From positions 1 through 45,419 of the forward strand of contig QCGF01000005.1 of the NCBI GenBank assembly GCA_003278175.1: 45,419 nt of DNA, given 5' to 3'. This document shows positions 27,059 through 35,633 of this stretch, in pieces. This stretch comes from Prochlorococcus sp. AG-363-P15 (GTDB taxonomy: Bacteria; Cyanobacteriota; Cyanobacteriia; PCC-6307; Cyanobiaceae). Both the position numbers and the translations under genes were made by a program. Position 1 is the first letter of the stretch. Each line of letters starts with the position of its first letter. A model generated the notes under the pieces. The model did no database searches. It had not been told where the DNA came from and saw nothing but the letters and a program-made list of their open reading frames with translations.

Positions 27059-27763
27059 TCAGTTTTGAGGAAGCTTTTGCAGATCTTCAATTGTTCCCAT
27101 CACGACTAAAACATGGCTCTTCTTTAGAACAAATGAAGCCGGTGGGTTGACTGTTAGCCCCTTAGTGGGACCTGCAGCAAGAACATTCACCAAGTAATTC
27201 TTTCTAAGGTTTAAATCTCGCAGAGAACGGCCCACAAACACCGCAGGTACTTTTATCTCATCAATCCCTGTCTGATCATCTAGTTCCAAACGTTCTATAA
27301 GGTTTGGCCTCACTAGCTCTAAGCCCAACCTTTCTCCTTGCATTCTTGAGGGAAATACAACCCGGTCAGCTCCAACTCTCTTCAACATCTTTTCATGCAG
27401 ATCACTTGTGGCCCTTGCAATAACCTGACGAACCCTACTTCCATCACTATCTTTAGCTATCAATGTAGTTGTAATACTCGCTTCAATAGGTTCACTAATT
27501 CCAACAACAACTGTACCCATTTCCAAAACCCCTGCCTCTCTTAAAGACTCCTCGTCAGTCGAGTCAACTACTCTTGCCTCAATTGAAGGCTCTAACTGAC
27601 GCAATTCATCTATTGCTCTTTCCGAAGAATCAACAGCTAAAACTTCAGAACGATTGCGAATAAGTTCTCTACAAACCGCACTGCCAAAACGACCTACACC
27701 AACAACAGCAAAGCCACGCTGATCAACTTCCTTCTTAGGAGCCCACTGCCACCAATCACTCAT
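27059..27763 (-). CDS. ktrA: Ktr/Trk potassium uptake regulatory subunit (TrkA-N and TrkA-C domains)
   Basis: This 234-residue cytoplasmic protein has the RCK N-domain with the Rossmann nucleotide-binding motif VVGVGRFGSAVCREL and an acidic VLAVDSSE after the second strand. A C-terminal TrkA-C domain begins near DEIKVPAVFVGRSL. It forms the gating ring of the Ktr channel and responds to nucleotide binding. It lies 24 nt after ktrB, its channel partner, in the same direction. It starts at ATG 27763. Confidence 0.9.
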   Translation of the reverse strand: MSDWWQWAPKKEVDQRGFAVVGVGRFGSAVCRELIRNRSEVLAVDSSERAIDELRQLEPSIEARVVDSTDEESLREAGVLEMGTVVVGISEPIEASITTTLIAKDSDGSRVRQVIARATSDLHEKMLKRVGADRVVFPSRMQGERLGLELVRPNLIERLELDDQTGIDEIKVPAVFVGRSLRDLNLRKNYLVNVLAAGPTKGLTVNPPASFVLKKSHVLVVMGTIEDLQKLPQN

Positions 27764-27787
27764 TTTTTTATCTCCAATAAATGATAT

Positions 27788-29191
27788 TTAGACATAAAGA
27801 TCTTCTCGTGGATAGCCAATTCGATTCTGATGCTGAAACTTACCTCTATTCAAAGCTTCCCAGACCGCACTTAGCAAGAGGAGAATCCCCAATCGTCCAA
27901 CAAACATGCCTACAACAAGCACAACTTGTCCAAAATGCCCAAGTTGCTGTGTAACACCAACGTCAAATCCAACTGTTGCAAAAGCAGATATACAGGTAAA
28001 AAGCATTTCCAAAAAAGAAAAGGGTTGATCTTCCCCCAAATTGCTCGAGATAGTCAGCAATAAAGCCATCATCAAGACAAATAAAAGTGAGCCAACCGTT
28101 ATCCCAACAGCTTTCAAAACGACCTTATCCGAAATCTGACGATTTCTGATAACAACATCTTGCTGACCTCTCAAGGTTGAACGCGTGGCAGCCATAAGGG
28201 CGGCAAGAGTTGTGGTTTTAATTCCACCACCAGTACCTCCAGGACTAGCCCCAATAAACATCAATGTCATTAAAAGCAAAAGTCCTGATTCAGAAATGTT
28301 TCCTACTGATAAAGGAATATTTGTAAAGCCAGCTGTCCTTGCACTAACTGATTCAAAAAAAGCTGTGCTGATCCGTTCTGGCCAACTCAATCCGGCAAGA
28401 AATGTCTCTTGAGCTAAAGACTCAGTAATCATCAAGCCTACAGTTCCAAAAACTAATAAGCAAACTGAGGTACGTAGCACCAAACGAGTATGGAGACTTA
28501 ATCGACGACGCTGCAAACTTTTTCGATTAATCCAAAGATCACTTGTAACCCTCCACCCCAAACCACCAAGAACTATCAAAAAAACAATGACAGCGTTGAC
28601 TACCCAGTTAGTTCGATAAGCCTGCATACTCTCTGACCACAAACCAAAACCTGCATTGTTATATGCAGAGATGCTATGAAACAAAGATGCCCATATCCTT
28701 TCTCCAGTATTAGGAATTTCATTAAAACCAAAACAGTAAAGAACAACTGCCCCTACAAGAATTAAAGCAGCAGCAGTTACAGCAATCCCCCTAAAAGTTC
28801 TGCCAACACCACCCACGCCGAATTCATCAAGAGTCTTACCGCGATCAAGGCGACACCTAAGTTCCGTACCACTCACAACAAAGCCTTGCAAGAAAGTTGT
28901 AATAGCCATCAACCCAAGCCCTCCTACAAGAAGCATTAATGCCAAAAATATCTGACCAAATATCGTCAAGTCCTCTCCTACATCAATAATGGTCAAGCCA
29001 GTAACTGTTAAAGCGGAGGTAGCCGTAAAGAGAGCTTCCCAAAAACCAACTCTTGCATTTGAACAAATAGGACTAGAAATAATAAATGCGCCAAGAATTA
29101 TCATTAACAGGCCAGTCACCACAGTGAACTGAGGCACTGTCAAGCGACGATACCAACCTTGAGTGCGATATACAGCTTTAGAGAATGGCAC
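27788..29191 (-). CDS. ktrB: Ktr/Trk potassium transporter membrane subunit
   Basis: The 467-residue protein has the fourfold M1-P-M2 arrangement of Trk/Ktr/HKT channels. The four pore loops carry the selectivity glycines in ALTVTGLTIID, AYNNAGFGLWS, SARTAGFTNIP and AFATVGFDVGV. Cyanobacterial Ktr is sodium-dependent and important for salt and osmotic stress. The basic N-terminus (YRTQGWYRRLTVPQ) is cytoplasmic. The start is GTG 29191. It is upstream of ktrA and 102 nt downstream of the SLC13 gene. Confidence 0.93.
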   Translation of the reverse strand: MPFSKAVYRTQGWYRRLTVPQFTVVTGLLMIILGAFIISSPICSNARVGFWEALFTATSALTVTGLTIIDVGEDLTIFGQIFLALMLLVGGLGLMAITTFLQGFVVSGTELRCRLDRGKTLDEFGVGGVGRTFRGIAVTAAALILVGAVVLYCFGFNEIPNTGERIWASLFHSISAYNNAGFGLWSESMQAYRTNWVVNAVIVFLIVLGGLGWRVTSDLWINRKSLQRRRLSLHTRLVLRTSVCLLVFGTVGLMITESLAQETFLAGLSWPERISTAFFESVSARTAGFTNIPLSVGNISESGLLLLMTLMFIGASPGGTGGGIKTTTLAALMAATRSTLRGQQDVVIRNRQISDKVVLKAVGITVGSLLFVLMMALLLTISSNLGEDQPFSFLEMLFTCISAFATVGFDVGVTQQLGHFGQVVLVVGMFVGRLGILLLLSAVWEALNRGKFQHQNRIGYPREDLYV

Positions 29192-29293
29192 CGGTTAATT
29201 CCCTTCTCGAGATACAAAAAGTCACTGACTTACACCAACTAAAGATTCCGAGTACAAATTCATGACTATTAAATATTGCATATCACATCGAAT

Positions 29294-31114
29294 TCAGGAT
29301 CCAGCGTATTGCCAAAGAATTAGTCCAGGAATCATAAAAGTCATTAAAGCTGTTAAGCCAATACCGTATCTAGTCACATCAAAGAAACGATACCTCCCAG
29401 GACCAAAAACCATGAGATTAGTTTGATAACCCATTGGTGTCAGAAAAGATTGGCTAGCCCCAAAAAGAACAGTAAGCAAAAGAGCAGTGGGGGGCAAGTT
29501 CATATTTGTTGAAAGTTGAATAGCAACTGGTACAAAAAGAGCTACAGAAGCCGCATTACTAATAAACTGAGTCAAGATGGTTGTTGCCAAAAATACCATT
29601 AACAAAGCGATATAAGTGGGCAAACCTTCCAAGCAATATTCAAGAATGCCTGCAAAGGCATCAGCCAAGCCAGTATCTTGCATCGCGACGCTAAAGCTAG
29701 ATAATGATCCCAAAAGTAGGATTACATCTAAGCGAATAGAGCTCAAAGCTTCGGCTGGTCGAATACATCCACCTATCACCATGGCTATTACCGCCATAAG
29801 TACAGCTGCAACAAGAGGCAATGAAGTCAGTGTTGGCACTATCAGCATCGACAATGCAATTGCAATCGCTATTGGCTTGCGTCGAATGGTTGGCAAATCA
29901 TTCTCTAATTGGTCCAAGACAAGCAAGTCATTACTGGCCTGTAGGCCTCGAATTGAATCCAAAGGTGCCTGAAGTAACAAAACATCGCCTTCTCGCAATA
30001 TTGCTTTGCCTAATCGTTCTTGAACTGTCTGCTGACCACGTCTTAGAGCCAAAACAGTTGCATTGTGACGTTGTCTAAATCGAAGCTCACGCAAACTAGC
30101 ACCAGCCAATGTTGACCCTGAAGGAAGAAGCACTTCGACAGTTTTTTGGCCTTCACCAGAAAATGCTTCTGCTGACATCGATTTATCTTCCTGAGTTCTT
30201 TGAGCCAACTGCACAGTATGTTCCTGCTGCAATCTAAGAAGGTCTGCACGTGTTACTCGCAACAATAATCGATCTCCTGGCTCAATCGTACGATCAGCCA
30301 AAGGTGGCAGAAGCCTTTGCTCATCTCTTTGAAGCTCAAGAACGTCGACATCAAAACGACGCTGCAATCTACTATTATGAAGAGATTGACCTACCAAATT
30401 GGAATCATAAGGAATCGTCACCTCTGTGAAGTAGCCAGTTTGGTCACTACTACCTACTAATTGATTGTCATCGCGACCACGGTCGGGCAATAAACCTTTA
30501 GGAACCAACAACATATATGCAGTACCAACTAACCATATAGGCACCCCAATTGCTGTAAAGCTAAACAACTCCAAGGATCCATAACCCAATTGCTCACTAA
30601 TATCACTTACAAGCAGGTTCACCGAGCTACCTAAAAGAGTCAATGTTCCACCTAACACTGTTGCGAATGAAAGAGGCAACAAAACACGTGATGGAGACAA
30701 CCTCCTTCGAACACACCAGGCTTCTATAACAGGCAACAAAGAAGCAACAACAGGAGTGTTAGGCACTACCCCTGAAATTGGAGCAACAACTAGCCCTAAT
30801 AGTGCAATTAAACGGCGTGGCGTTCGAATACGTTCAGAAGCAATTAATTCCCTCAGACGATCCAAAGCACCGCTTTTAAAGAGAGCCGCAGAAACTGCAA
30901 ATAACCCCATCAAAGTAATCAACGCAGGGCTGCCAAAACCTGCCAAAGCTTTCTGAGGCGACAGCACACCTGAAGCCATCAACAAAGCCAAACTCAACAA
31001 TCCAGTGAGCTCAGGTGCCAAGGCATTACTAATAAAAAGGACGACAGCCAAAACCAAAACACCTATCGTGATAAGTGCTTGTGTACTTTGTAGAACAGCG
31101 ATGAGCTCATTCAT
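29294..31114 (-). CDS. SLC13/DASS family transporter with two internal RCK-C (TrkA-C) domains
   Basis: This 606-residue membrane protein has about ten hydrophobic segments in two halves. Between them (about residues 225-400) are two soluble TrkA-C domains, marked by IPYDSNLVGQSLHNSRLQRR and LPSGSTLAGASLRELRFRQR. The SLC13/DASS family moves dicarboxylates, sulfate or similar anions, usually with sodium. Proteins of this architecture in cyanobacteria and algae are annotated as possible sulfate or sodium/sulfate transporters. RCK-C domains could bind a ligand to control gating. hflX overlaps its start by 8 nt, so the two are translationally linked. The substrate remains a guess. Confidence 0.85.
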   Translation of the reverse strand: MNELIAVLQSTQALITIGVLVLAVVLFISNALAPELTGLLSLALLMASGVLSPQKALAGFGSPALITLMGLFAVSAALFKSGALDRLRELIASERIRTPRRLIALLGLVVAPISGVVPNTPVVASLLPVIEAWCVRRRLSPSRVLLPLSFATVLGGTLTLLGSSVNLLVSDISEQLGYGSLELFSFTAIGVPIWLVGTAYMLLVPKGLLPDRGRDDNQLVGSSDQTGYFTEVTIPYDSNLVGQSLHNSRLQRRFDVDVLELQRDEQRLLPPLADRTIEPGDRLLLRVTRADLLRLQQEHTVQLAQRTQEDKSMSAEAFSGEGQKTVEVLLPSGSTLAGASLRELRFRQRHNATVLALRRGQQTVQERLGKAILREGDVLLLQAPLDSIRGLQASNDLLVLDQLENDLPTIRRKPIAIAIALSMLIVPTLTSLPLVAAVLMAVIAMVIGGCIRPAEALSSIRLDVILLLGSLSSFSVAMQDTGLADAFAGILEYCLEGLPTYIALLMVFLATTILTQFISNAASVALFVPVAIQLSTNMNLPPTALLLTVLFGASQSFLTPMGYQTNLMVFGPGRYRFFDVTRYGIGLTALMTFMIPGLILWQYAGS

Positions 31115-32813
31115 GCTGGCTTTTCGTTTGTTGTGCTACTTGTAATTCTGAACATGCATCACCCCAGAACTTCTGACAAAGCCAAAGTTTGAGCCCCTGC
31201 AAACCAGAGCCAGTAGTGGCAGACACATAAATCACTGAATTGTCCAAGCAACTAATTGCTTCAAGAGAACTGCTATCACAGCAGTCAATCTTATTCGCAA
31301 CTACTTGGCGAGTGGCATTTACTCCCAACGAATCAAGAAGATCATTCACAGTATCCAATTGAAATTGCCAGTCAGGGCTTGAAATATCTACCACAAGCAG
31401 TAATAAATCTGCTTCAAGAGTTTCCTCAAGAGTTGATTGAAAGGCCTCCATTAAAGGAGCAGGCAACTCATGAAGAAAGCCCACTGTATCTGTGATCAAC
31501 AATTCATTAGGCGAGGAACCATGTCGAGGGAAGATCAATCTTCGTGTAGTTGGATCCAAAGTTGCAAACAGTTTGTTTTCCGCCAAAACTTGATTTTGAG
31601 AACTCAATTTACATAGAGCATTTAAAAGAGAAGATTTACCAGCATTTGTATAACCAACTAATGCTGTACGAAACAAACCCTTTCTTCGATTCCTAAGTTG
31701 AGAACGTTGTTTCTTGAGATGCTTTAAATCTCTTCCCAATCGTTCAATACGACTGAGGATTAAGCGGCGATCCTTTTCTAATTGAGTTTCACCAGGCCCT
31801 CGCGTTCCTATACCACCTCCCTGTCTCGAAAGAGTATGGCCACGCCCAACAAGTCTTGACTTTCGATAACGAAGTTGAGCAAGTTCTACCTGAAGACGAC
31901 CAGCAGCACTCGAGGCCCTTTGGGCAAAAATATCCAAAATTAATTCGCTCCTGTCCATCACAGGAGATGCCAACAATCTTTCTATATTTCTTGCTTGAGA
32001 AGGGGTCAATTCTCTATCGACAATAACTAAAGACGCATTTTCACGTCTCACTTGTAAAGCTACCTCTTGTAATTTACCTATCCCCCATATTGTTTGCGGA
32101 TTAAAATTAACCGACTTTTGACGAGCAATTGCGACCGGGATAGCACCTGCACTTCTAACCAAACCCTCTAATTCAGACAAGTCTCGTTCACTTCTAATTA
32201 CACTTTTGCCGACAAGAGTTAATAGCAATACACGTTCCTTGGAATCAACCAACTGAAAAGAAGATTTCTTTTCACAATGATTAATTGGTGCTTGACCCTT
32301 ACAAATTGTAGCCAAATCATTCTCTTCCAAAAGTTTCCATCCAGCTTGCACATTTGCGTCAAGAATCCATACAGAAGCAGGCCTAATTCCCCCAGGATTT
32401 CTAAAAGGAGAAAATCTTAACCAGCAAACTGGAGACAGGTCTAAAGCAACAATGGCATCGCGTTGCACACAGGAAAAATCTTTCCAATTATCTGAGAAAA
32501 GACAACTAACAAGACGCCAATCTTGAATTTGGTCGCGTCTACCCTCTGGGACATGAGACAAGAGATTCCCTGAATGATCCAAGGAGCCCACCCAAAGCAA
32601 TCTGCATAATCCACGAACATCAATGATCATGTGTAGGGATTGCTTTAAAGCAAGAGCCTCTTCAGCAAGATCTTCAAGAATTAAAATGTCTGCTCTTGCA
32701 CTTGCCGAGTGTCTCCGATGAAGCAGCACTTCAAGACGACGCTGTTGCGACGGCCGTAAACCCTTCACCCTCCCAACGAGATGTGCTTGTTTCAATTTTT
32801 CAATAAGCAGCAA
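31107..32813 (-). CDS. hflX: GTPase HflX
   Basis: HflX is a ribosome-associated GTPase that splits stalled or heat-damaged 70S ribosomes. The HflX domain (about 200-365) contains IWGIGKLQEVALQVRRENAS, the GTRGPGETQLEKDRRL loop and a coiled-coil. The G domain has GYTNAGKSSLLNAL (G1), DTVGFLHELP (G3) and NKID (G4). An N-terminal extension of about 190 residues is present, longer than in E. coli but common in cyanobacteria. The start is TTG 32813. The stop codon overlaps the SLC13 start codon region by 8 nt. Confidence 0.93.
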   Translation of the reverse strand: MLLIEKLKQAHLVGRVKGLRPSQQRRLEVLLHRRHSASARADILILEDLAEEALALKQSLHMIIDVRGLCRLLWVGSLDHSGNLLSHVPEGRRDQIQDWRLVSCLFSDNWKDFSCVQRDAIVALDLSPVCWLRFSPFRNPGGIRPASVWILDANVQAGWKLLEENDLATICKGQAPINHCEKKSSFQLVDSKERVLLLTLVGKSVIRSERDLSELEGLVRSAGAIPVAIARQKSVNFNPQTIWGIGKLQEVALQVRRENASLVIVDRELTPSQARNIERLLASPVMDRSELILDIFAQRASSAAGRLQVELAQLRYRKSRLVGRGHTLSRQGGGIGTRGPGETQLEKDRRLILSRIERLGRDLKHLKKQRSQLRNRRKGLFRTALVGYTNAGKSSLLNALCKLSSQNQVLAENKLFATLDPTTRRLIFPRHGSSPNELLITDTVGFLHELPAPLMEAFQSTLEETLEADLLLLVVDISSPDWQFQLDTVNDLLDSLGVNATRQVVANKIDCCDSSSLEAISCLDNSVIYVSATTGSGLQGLKLWLCQKFWGDACSELQVAQQTKSQHE

Positions 32814-32905
32814 AAGATGACCGGACAGCCATAGACAACTTTTGTTTGTAGATAGATACTAGAACCTATGAATTTTGTATTTGAGCCAGCCTAGACGCAA
32901 CAAGA

Positions 32906-32928
32906 TAAGTAAGTAAGTAAGTAAGTAA
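32906..32928. repeat. Tetranucleotide tandem repeat (TAAG), about 5.75 units
   Basis: Between hflX and cysH the sequence runs TAAGTAAGTAAGTAAGTAAG and on for 23 bases, 54-76 nt upstream of the cysH start. The flanks are not repeated. Short repeats like this can change length by slipped-strand replication, and here would alter spacing in the hflX-cysH divergent promoter region. It is the only obvious microsatellite in the window. Confidence 0.9.
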
Positions 32929-32981
32929 TGATTACATAATCTAAATCAAGCTTTATAAACTCGATATTAGATGATGGTTAC

Positions 32982-33767
32982 ATGACTAAAGAATCCAACA
33001 CTAAAGCTGATGAGGTCCAACCAAATAAAGAGTTGGACATGTCTGAAATACTCGACATTCCTTTGGAAGAAGCACGCAATCATTTAAGTCAATTGCGTGC
33101 CGAAGAACGTCTTGCTTGGGCCTTCGGGCAATTTGGCGAAAGCTTTGCCCTTACAACTAGCTTTGGAATTCAATCAGCTGTGATGCTTCACATGCTCCAT
33201 ACCCTCAGAGGTGGAGCTGAAATACCAGTAATTTGGATTGATACCGGTTATTTGCCCCAAGAAACCTACTGCTATGCAGAAACACTAAACAATCAACTAG
33301 GACTCGATATAAGAGCAAAGCAAAGTCCAATATCACCAGCAAGAATGGAAGCTTTATATGGCAAGCTTTGGGAAACAAACTCCGAGGAAGATATAGAAAA
33401 ATATCACCTCATACGCAAAGTCAAACCACTTGAACAAGCTTTGAATGATCTAAATGTGCAATGTTGGGCCAGTGGTGTACGTGGGAATCAAACTGATCAT
33501 CGTCGCTCAATGACTTTCTTAGATCAAATTCGTGGCCGTTTTTCATTAAGGCCACTTCTCGAATGGACGAACAAAGATATTTTTTATTACATGCAAAACA
33601 ATAACTTACCTCAACATCCCCTTTTCGAGAAAGGTTACTCATCAGTAGGGGATTGGCATTCCAGTGCTCCAGATAGTGAAAAAACCAAAGGAAGAGAAAC
33701 ACGGTTCGGAGGACTCAAGCAAGAGTGTGGAATACATGTTCAAGGATTACTAGGAGACGGTATCTAA
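32982..33767 (+). CDS. cysH: Phosphoadenylyl-sulfate (PAPS) reductase
   Basis: CysH reduces PAPS to sulfite with thioredoxin in assimilatory sulfate reduction. The 261-residue protein has the P-loop-like TTSFGIQSAVMLHMLH, IDTGYLPQETY, GVRGNQTDHRRSM and the catalytic C-terminal ECGIH. The CC...CxxC cysteines that bind the 4Fe-4S cluster in APS reductases are absent; the corresponding stretch reads YHLIRKVKPLEQAL. This supports the PAPS-using type. The start is ATG 32982. The coaX-like gene begins 2 nt after the stop. Confidence 0.93.
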   Translation: MTKESNTKADEVQPNKELDMSEILDIPLEEARNHLSQLRAEERLAWAFGQFGESFALTTSFGIQSAVMLHMLHTLRGGAEIPVIWIDTGYLPQETYCYAETLNNQLGLDIRAKQSPISPARMEALYGKLWETNSEEDIEKYHLIRKVKPLEQALNDLNVQCWASGVRGNQTDHRRSMTFLDQIRGRFSLRPLLEWTNKDIFYYMQNNNLPQHPLFEKGYSSVGDWHSSAPDSEKTKGRETRFGGLKQECGIHVQGLLGDGI

Positions 33768-33769
33768 AA

Positions 33770-34471
33770 GTGCCAGGAAAGAAATGTTGCCTTTTAATTG
33801 GCAATAGTCGATGGCATTGGGCAGTCAACAATGCTGAAGGCTGGCATTACTCGCATACAAAGCCTGATGCAGCAGCGTTTAAAGCACTCAAAATCCCATT
33901 AGTAGCTTGGGCAGCCGTTGGGCCAATACCAAAAGATATTTTATTAAATCCCAAACAACAACTTTCACTCAAAGATATTCCTCTTAAAAACTTACCTCCT
34001 TGGTTAGGGATTGATAGGGCTTTAGCTGGTTGGGGAGCCTTTCAAAAATCAAAGTCCTCTGCAATCAAGTCAGGCGAACTACTGGTGGCTGATGCAGGAA
34101 CAGTGTTAAGCCTGACGCGAATAACTACTCAGGGAGAATTTGCAGGAGGACAGTTAATTGCCGGTTTACAACTACAACTAACAGCTATGGCAAATGGAAC
34201 TAAAAATCTAAAAAATCCAGGCCCAGGACTTTCCAGTACAGCAAAATTTCCATTCACAACTGCTGAGGCAATGCAAAGAGGAAGCCTTCAAGCATTAGTA
34301 GGTGCACTTCAAGAAGCAACCAGAGAGACAAAAATGTCTCTCTGGTTGTGTGGAGGTGATTCTCCCATTTTGGTCGAAGAACTCAAAAAGCGGAACACAA
34401 AAGTGATCCACCATCCCAATCTCGTACTAGAGGCAATGGTAGACATAGAAAAGCAGCTTAATCAAGACTGA
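33770..34471 (+). CDS. coaX: Type III pantothenate kinase-like protein (CoaX family, altered motif 1)
   Basis: Starting at GTG 33770 (the ORF-track start lies inside cysH), the protein is 233 residues. It shows CLLIGNSRWHWA at the N-terminus, PWLGIDRALAGWGAF, LLVADAGTVLSLTRI and GGQLIAGLQLQL, in the same order as type III pantothenate kinases (ASKHA fold). Two points are unusual. The first phosphate motif normally reads DxGN(T/S), but here Leu stands where the Asp is expected. The GTAxTxD motif has also lost its last Asp. Activity may be reduced or the family assignment may have shifted function. A perfect 14-bp hairpin lies inside the coding sequence near codon 185. Convergent prxQ overlaps the end by 14 nt. 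Confidence 0.75.
   Translation: MPGKKCCLLIGNSRWHWAVNNAEGWHYSHTKPDAAAFKALKIPLVAWAAVGPIPKDILLNPKQQLSLKDIPLKNLPPWLGIDRALAGWGAFQKSKSSAIKSGELLVADAGTVLSLTRITTQGEFAGGQLIAGLQLQLTAMANGTKNLKNPGPGLSSTAKFPFTTAEAMQRGSLQALVGALQEATRETKMSLWLCGGDSPILVEELKKRNTKVIHHPNLVLEAMVDIEKQLNQD
34317..34348. terminator. Perfect inverted repeat inside coaX (possible prxQ terminator)
   Basis: The left arm CAACCAGAGAGACA and right arm TGTCTCTCTGGTTG are exact reverse complements (14 bp) around an AAAA loop; one further G-T wobble extends it. It is about 110 nt beyond the prxQ stop on the minus strand. On that strand the hairpin is followed by GCTTCTTG, only partly U-rich. Because prxQ and coaX overlap, any prxQ terminator must lie within coaX, so this is a reasonable candidate. 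The structure is certain; the role is inferred. Confidence 0.5.
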
Positions 34472-34925
34472 GGTCTTTCAGTATCTGGTTGGCCATACTA
34501 TCTGCCTTTACTTTTCGATAAATAATTTCGATTTTGCCTTCAGTGTCAATGACAAAAGTATGTCTCATCATTCCCATATATTCACGCCCCATAAACTTTT
34601 TCATCCCATAGCTTTCATAAGAGGTAGCAACTGGACAAGGCTCCTCATCAGTTAAGAGTACAAAGGGTAGCTCGTACTTATTTATAAATTTCAAATGAGA
34701 TGGTGCGCCATCTTTGCTTATCCCAAGAACCTTGATTTGATTGCTCTTAAAATGATGCCAAAGGTCACGAAAATTACACGCTTCCTTTGTGCAACCAGGA
34801 GTCTGGTCTTTCGGATAAAAATAAATCACCACTCGCTCGCCTTGCAAGGATGACAAACTGACTGGAATGCCATCCTGATTGGGGAGAGTGAAATCTGGTG
34901 CCAAATCACCAACTTGAAGAGTCAT
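34458..34925 (-). CDS. Peroxiredoxin, PrxQ/Bcp type
   Basis: This thiol peroxidase reduces hydrogen peroxide and organic peroxides with thioredoxin. The protein starts at ATG 34925 (MTLQVGDLAPDFTLPNQDG); the ORF-track start adds 18 unlikely residues. The peroxidatic and resolving cysteines are in TPGCTKEACNFRD, five residues apart, as in PrxQ/Bcp. The later HTFVIDTEG matches the family. The 155 residues are typical. Its start codon shares one base with the proposed start of the divergent phosphopantetheinyl transferase gene, and its 3' end overlaps coaX by 14 nt. Confidence 0.93.
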   Translation of the reverse strand: MTLQVGDLAPDFTLPNQDGIPVSLSSLQGERVVIYFYPKDQTPGCTKEACNFRDLWHHFKSNQIKVLGISKDGAPSHLKFINKYELPFVLLTDEEPCPVATSYESYGMKKFMGREYMGMMRHTFVIDTEGKIEIIYRKVKADSMANQILKDLSLD

Positions 34926-35587
34926 TGCCAGGAATTGAATCAAAGAAGCCAAGCGTACTAGCGCTTTGGTTCTTTCCAATGCATGCTCCCCTCAAACCAA
35001 TCACAAAAACAGAAACAAAATGGGCCCATCAATTGCCTACAAAACGTTCAAGGCAATTCCAGCATTCCAGAGGCTATGTACGAAAAGCCTTGTCAGAAAT
35101 GTGGGACATGCAAGCTTTAGAGATACCGTTGCATGCAGAACCAGGAAAGCCTCCAGAACTTTCGCCAGGCTGGGGGAACATCAGCTTCAGCCATTGCTCT
35201 GATGGACTCTTGATTGGCTGGTCCCCAAAGCAAATCGGAGTCGATATAGAAAGGGCAGATAGATCTTTTAAGGCAAATCAAATCCAAATGCGCTATTTCT
35301 CAGAAACTGAAAAACAAGATCTAATGGACTTAAAACCAGAAGTTCTGCGAGCAGAAGTATTGAAAAAATGGGTTATCAAAGAAGCAGCTATAAAATGGCA
35401 AAAAGGAAATCTTGCAAACGACATCTCACAATGGATATTTTGTGAAGATACTCATGTCGCTGTACATCAATCTCTTGGATTCCAAACAAATCTACAGTTC
35501 CTTCACTATTACAACTGGTATCTAGCAATTGCATATAATGCAACTCTTCATAAGAATCCCATGATTATTTGTCAAAAGCATTGCTAA
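34925..35587 (+). CDS. 4'-phosphopantetheinyl transferase (Sfp/HetI-like)
   Basis: The enzyme moves phosphopantetheine from CoA to a serine of acyl carrier protein. Key motifs are ISFSHCSDGLLIGWSP, IGVDIERADR (Mg-binding Asp and Glu) and LKKWVIKEAAIKWQ (WxxKEAxxK), with FSETEK between them. The start is unclear: GTG 34898 (ORF track) or TTG 34925, which has GAAGAG just upstream. I prefer TTG 34925, giving 220 residues, because the family block LALWFFP follows soon after. Either choice makes the 5' end divergent from prxQ with essentially no promoter gap. It may be the only such enzyme in a small genome; that needs the rest of the genome. Confidence 0.87.
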   Translation: MPGIESKKPSVLALWFFPMHAPLKPITKTETKWAHQLPTKRSRQFQHSRGYVRKALSEMWDMQALEIPLHAEPGKPPELSPGWGNISFSHCSDGLLIGWSPKQIGVDIERADRSFKANQIQMRYFSETEKQDLMDLKPEVLRAEVLKKWVIKEAAIKWQKGNLANDISQWIFCEDTHVAVHQSLGFQTNLQFLHYYNWYLAIAYNATLHKNPMIICQKHC

Positions 35588-35633
35588 AAAATTCCTTTAA
35601 AAGCCTCTCCGAAAAAAAAGAAAATTATCGCTA

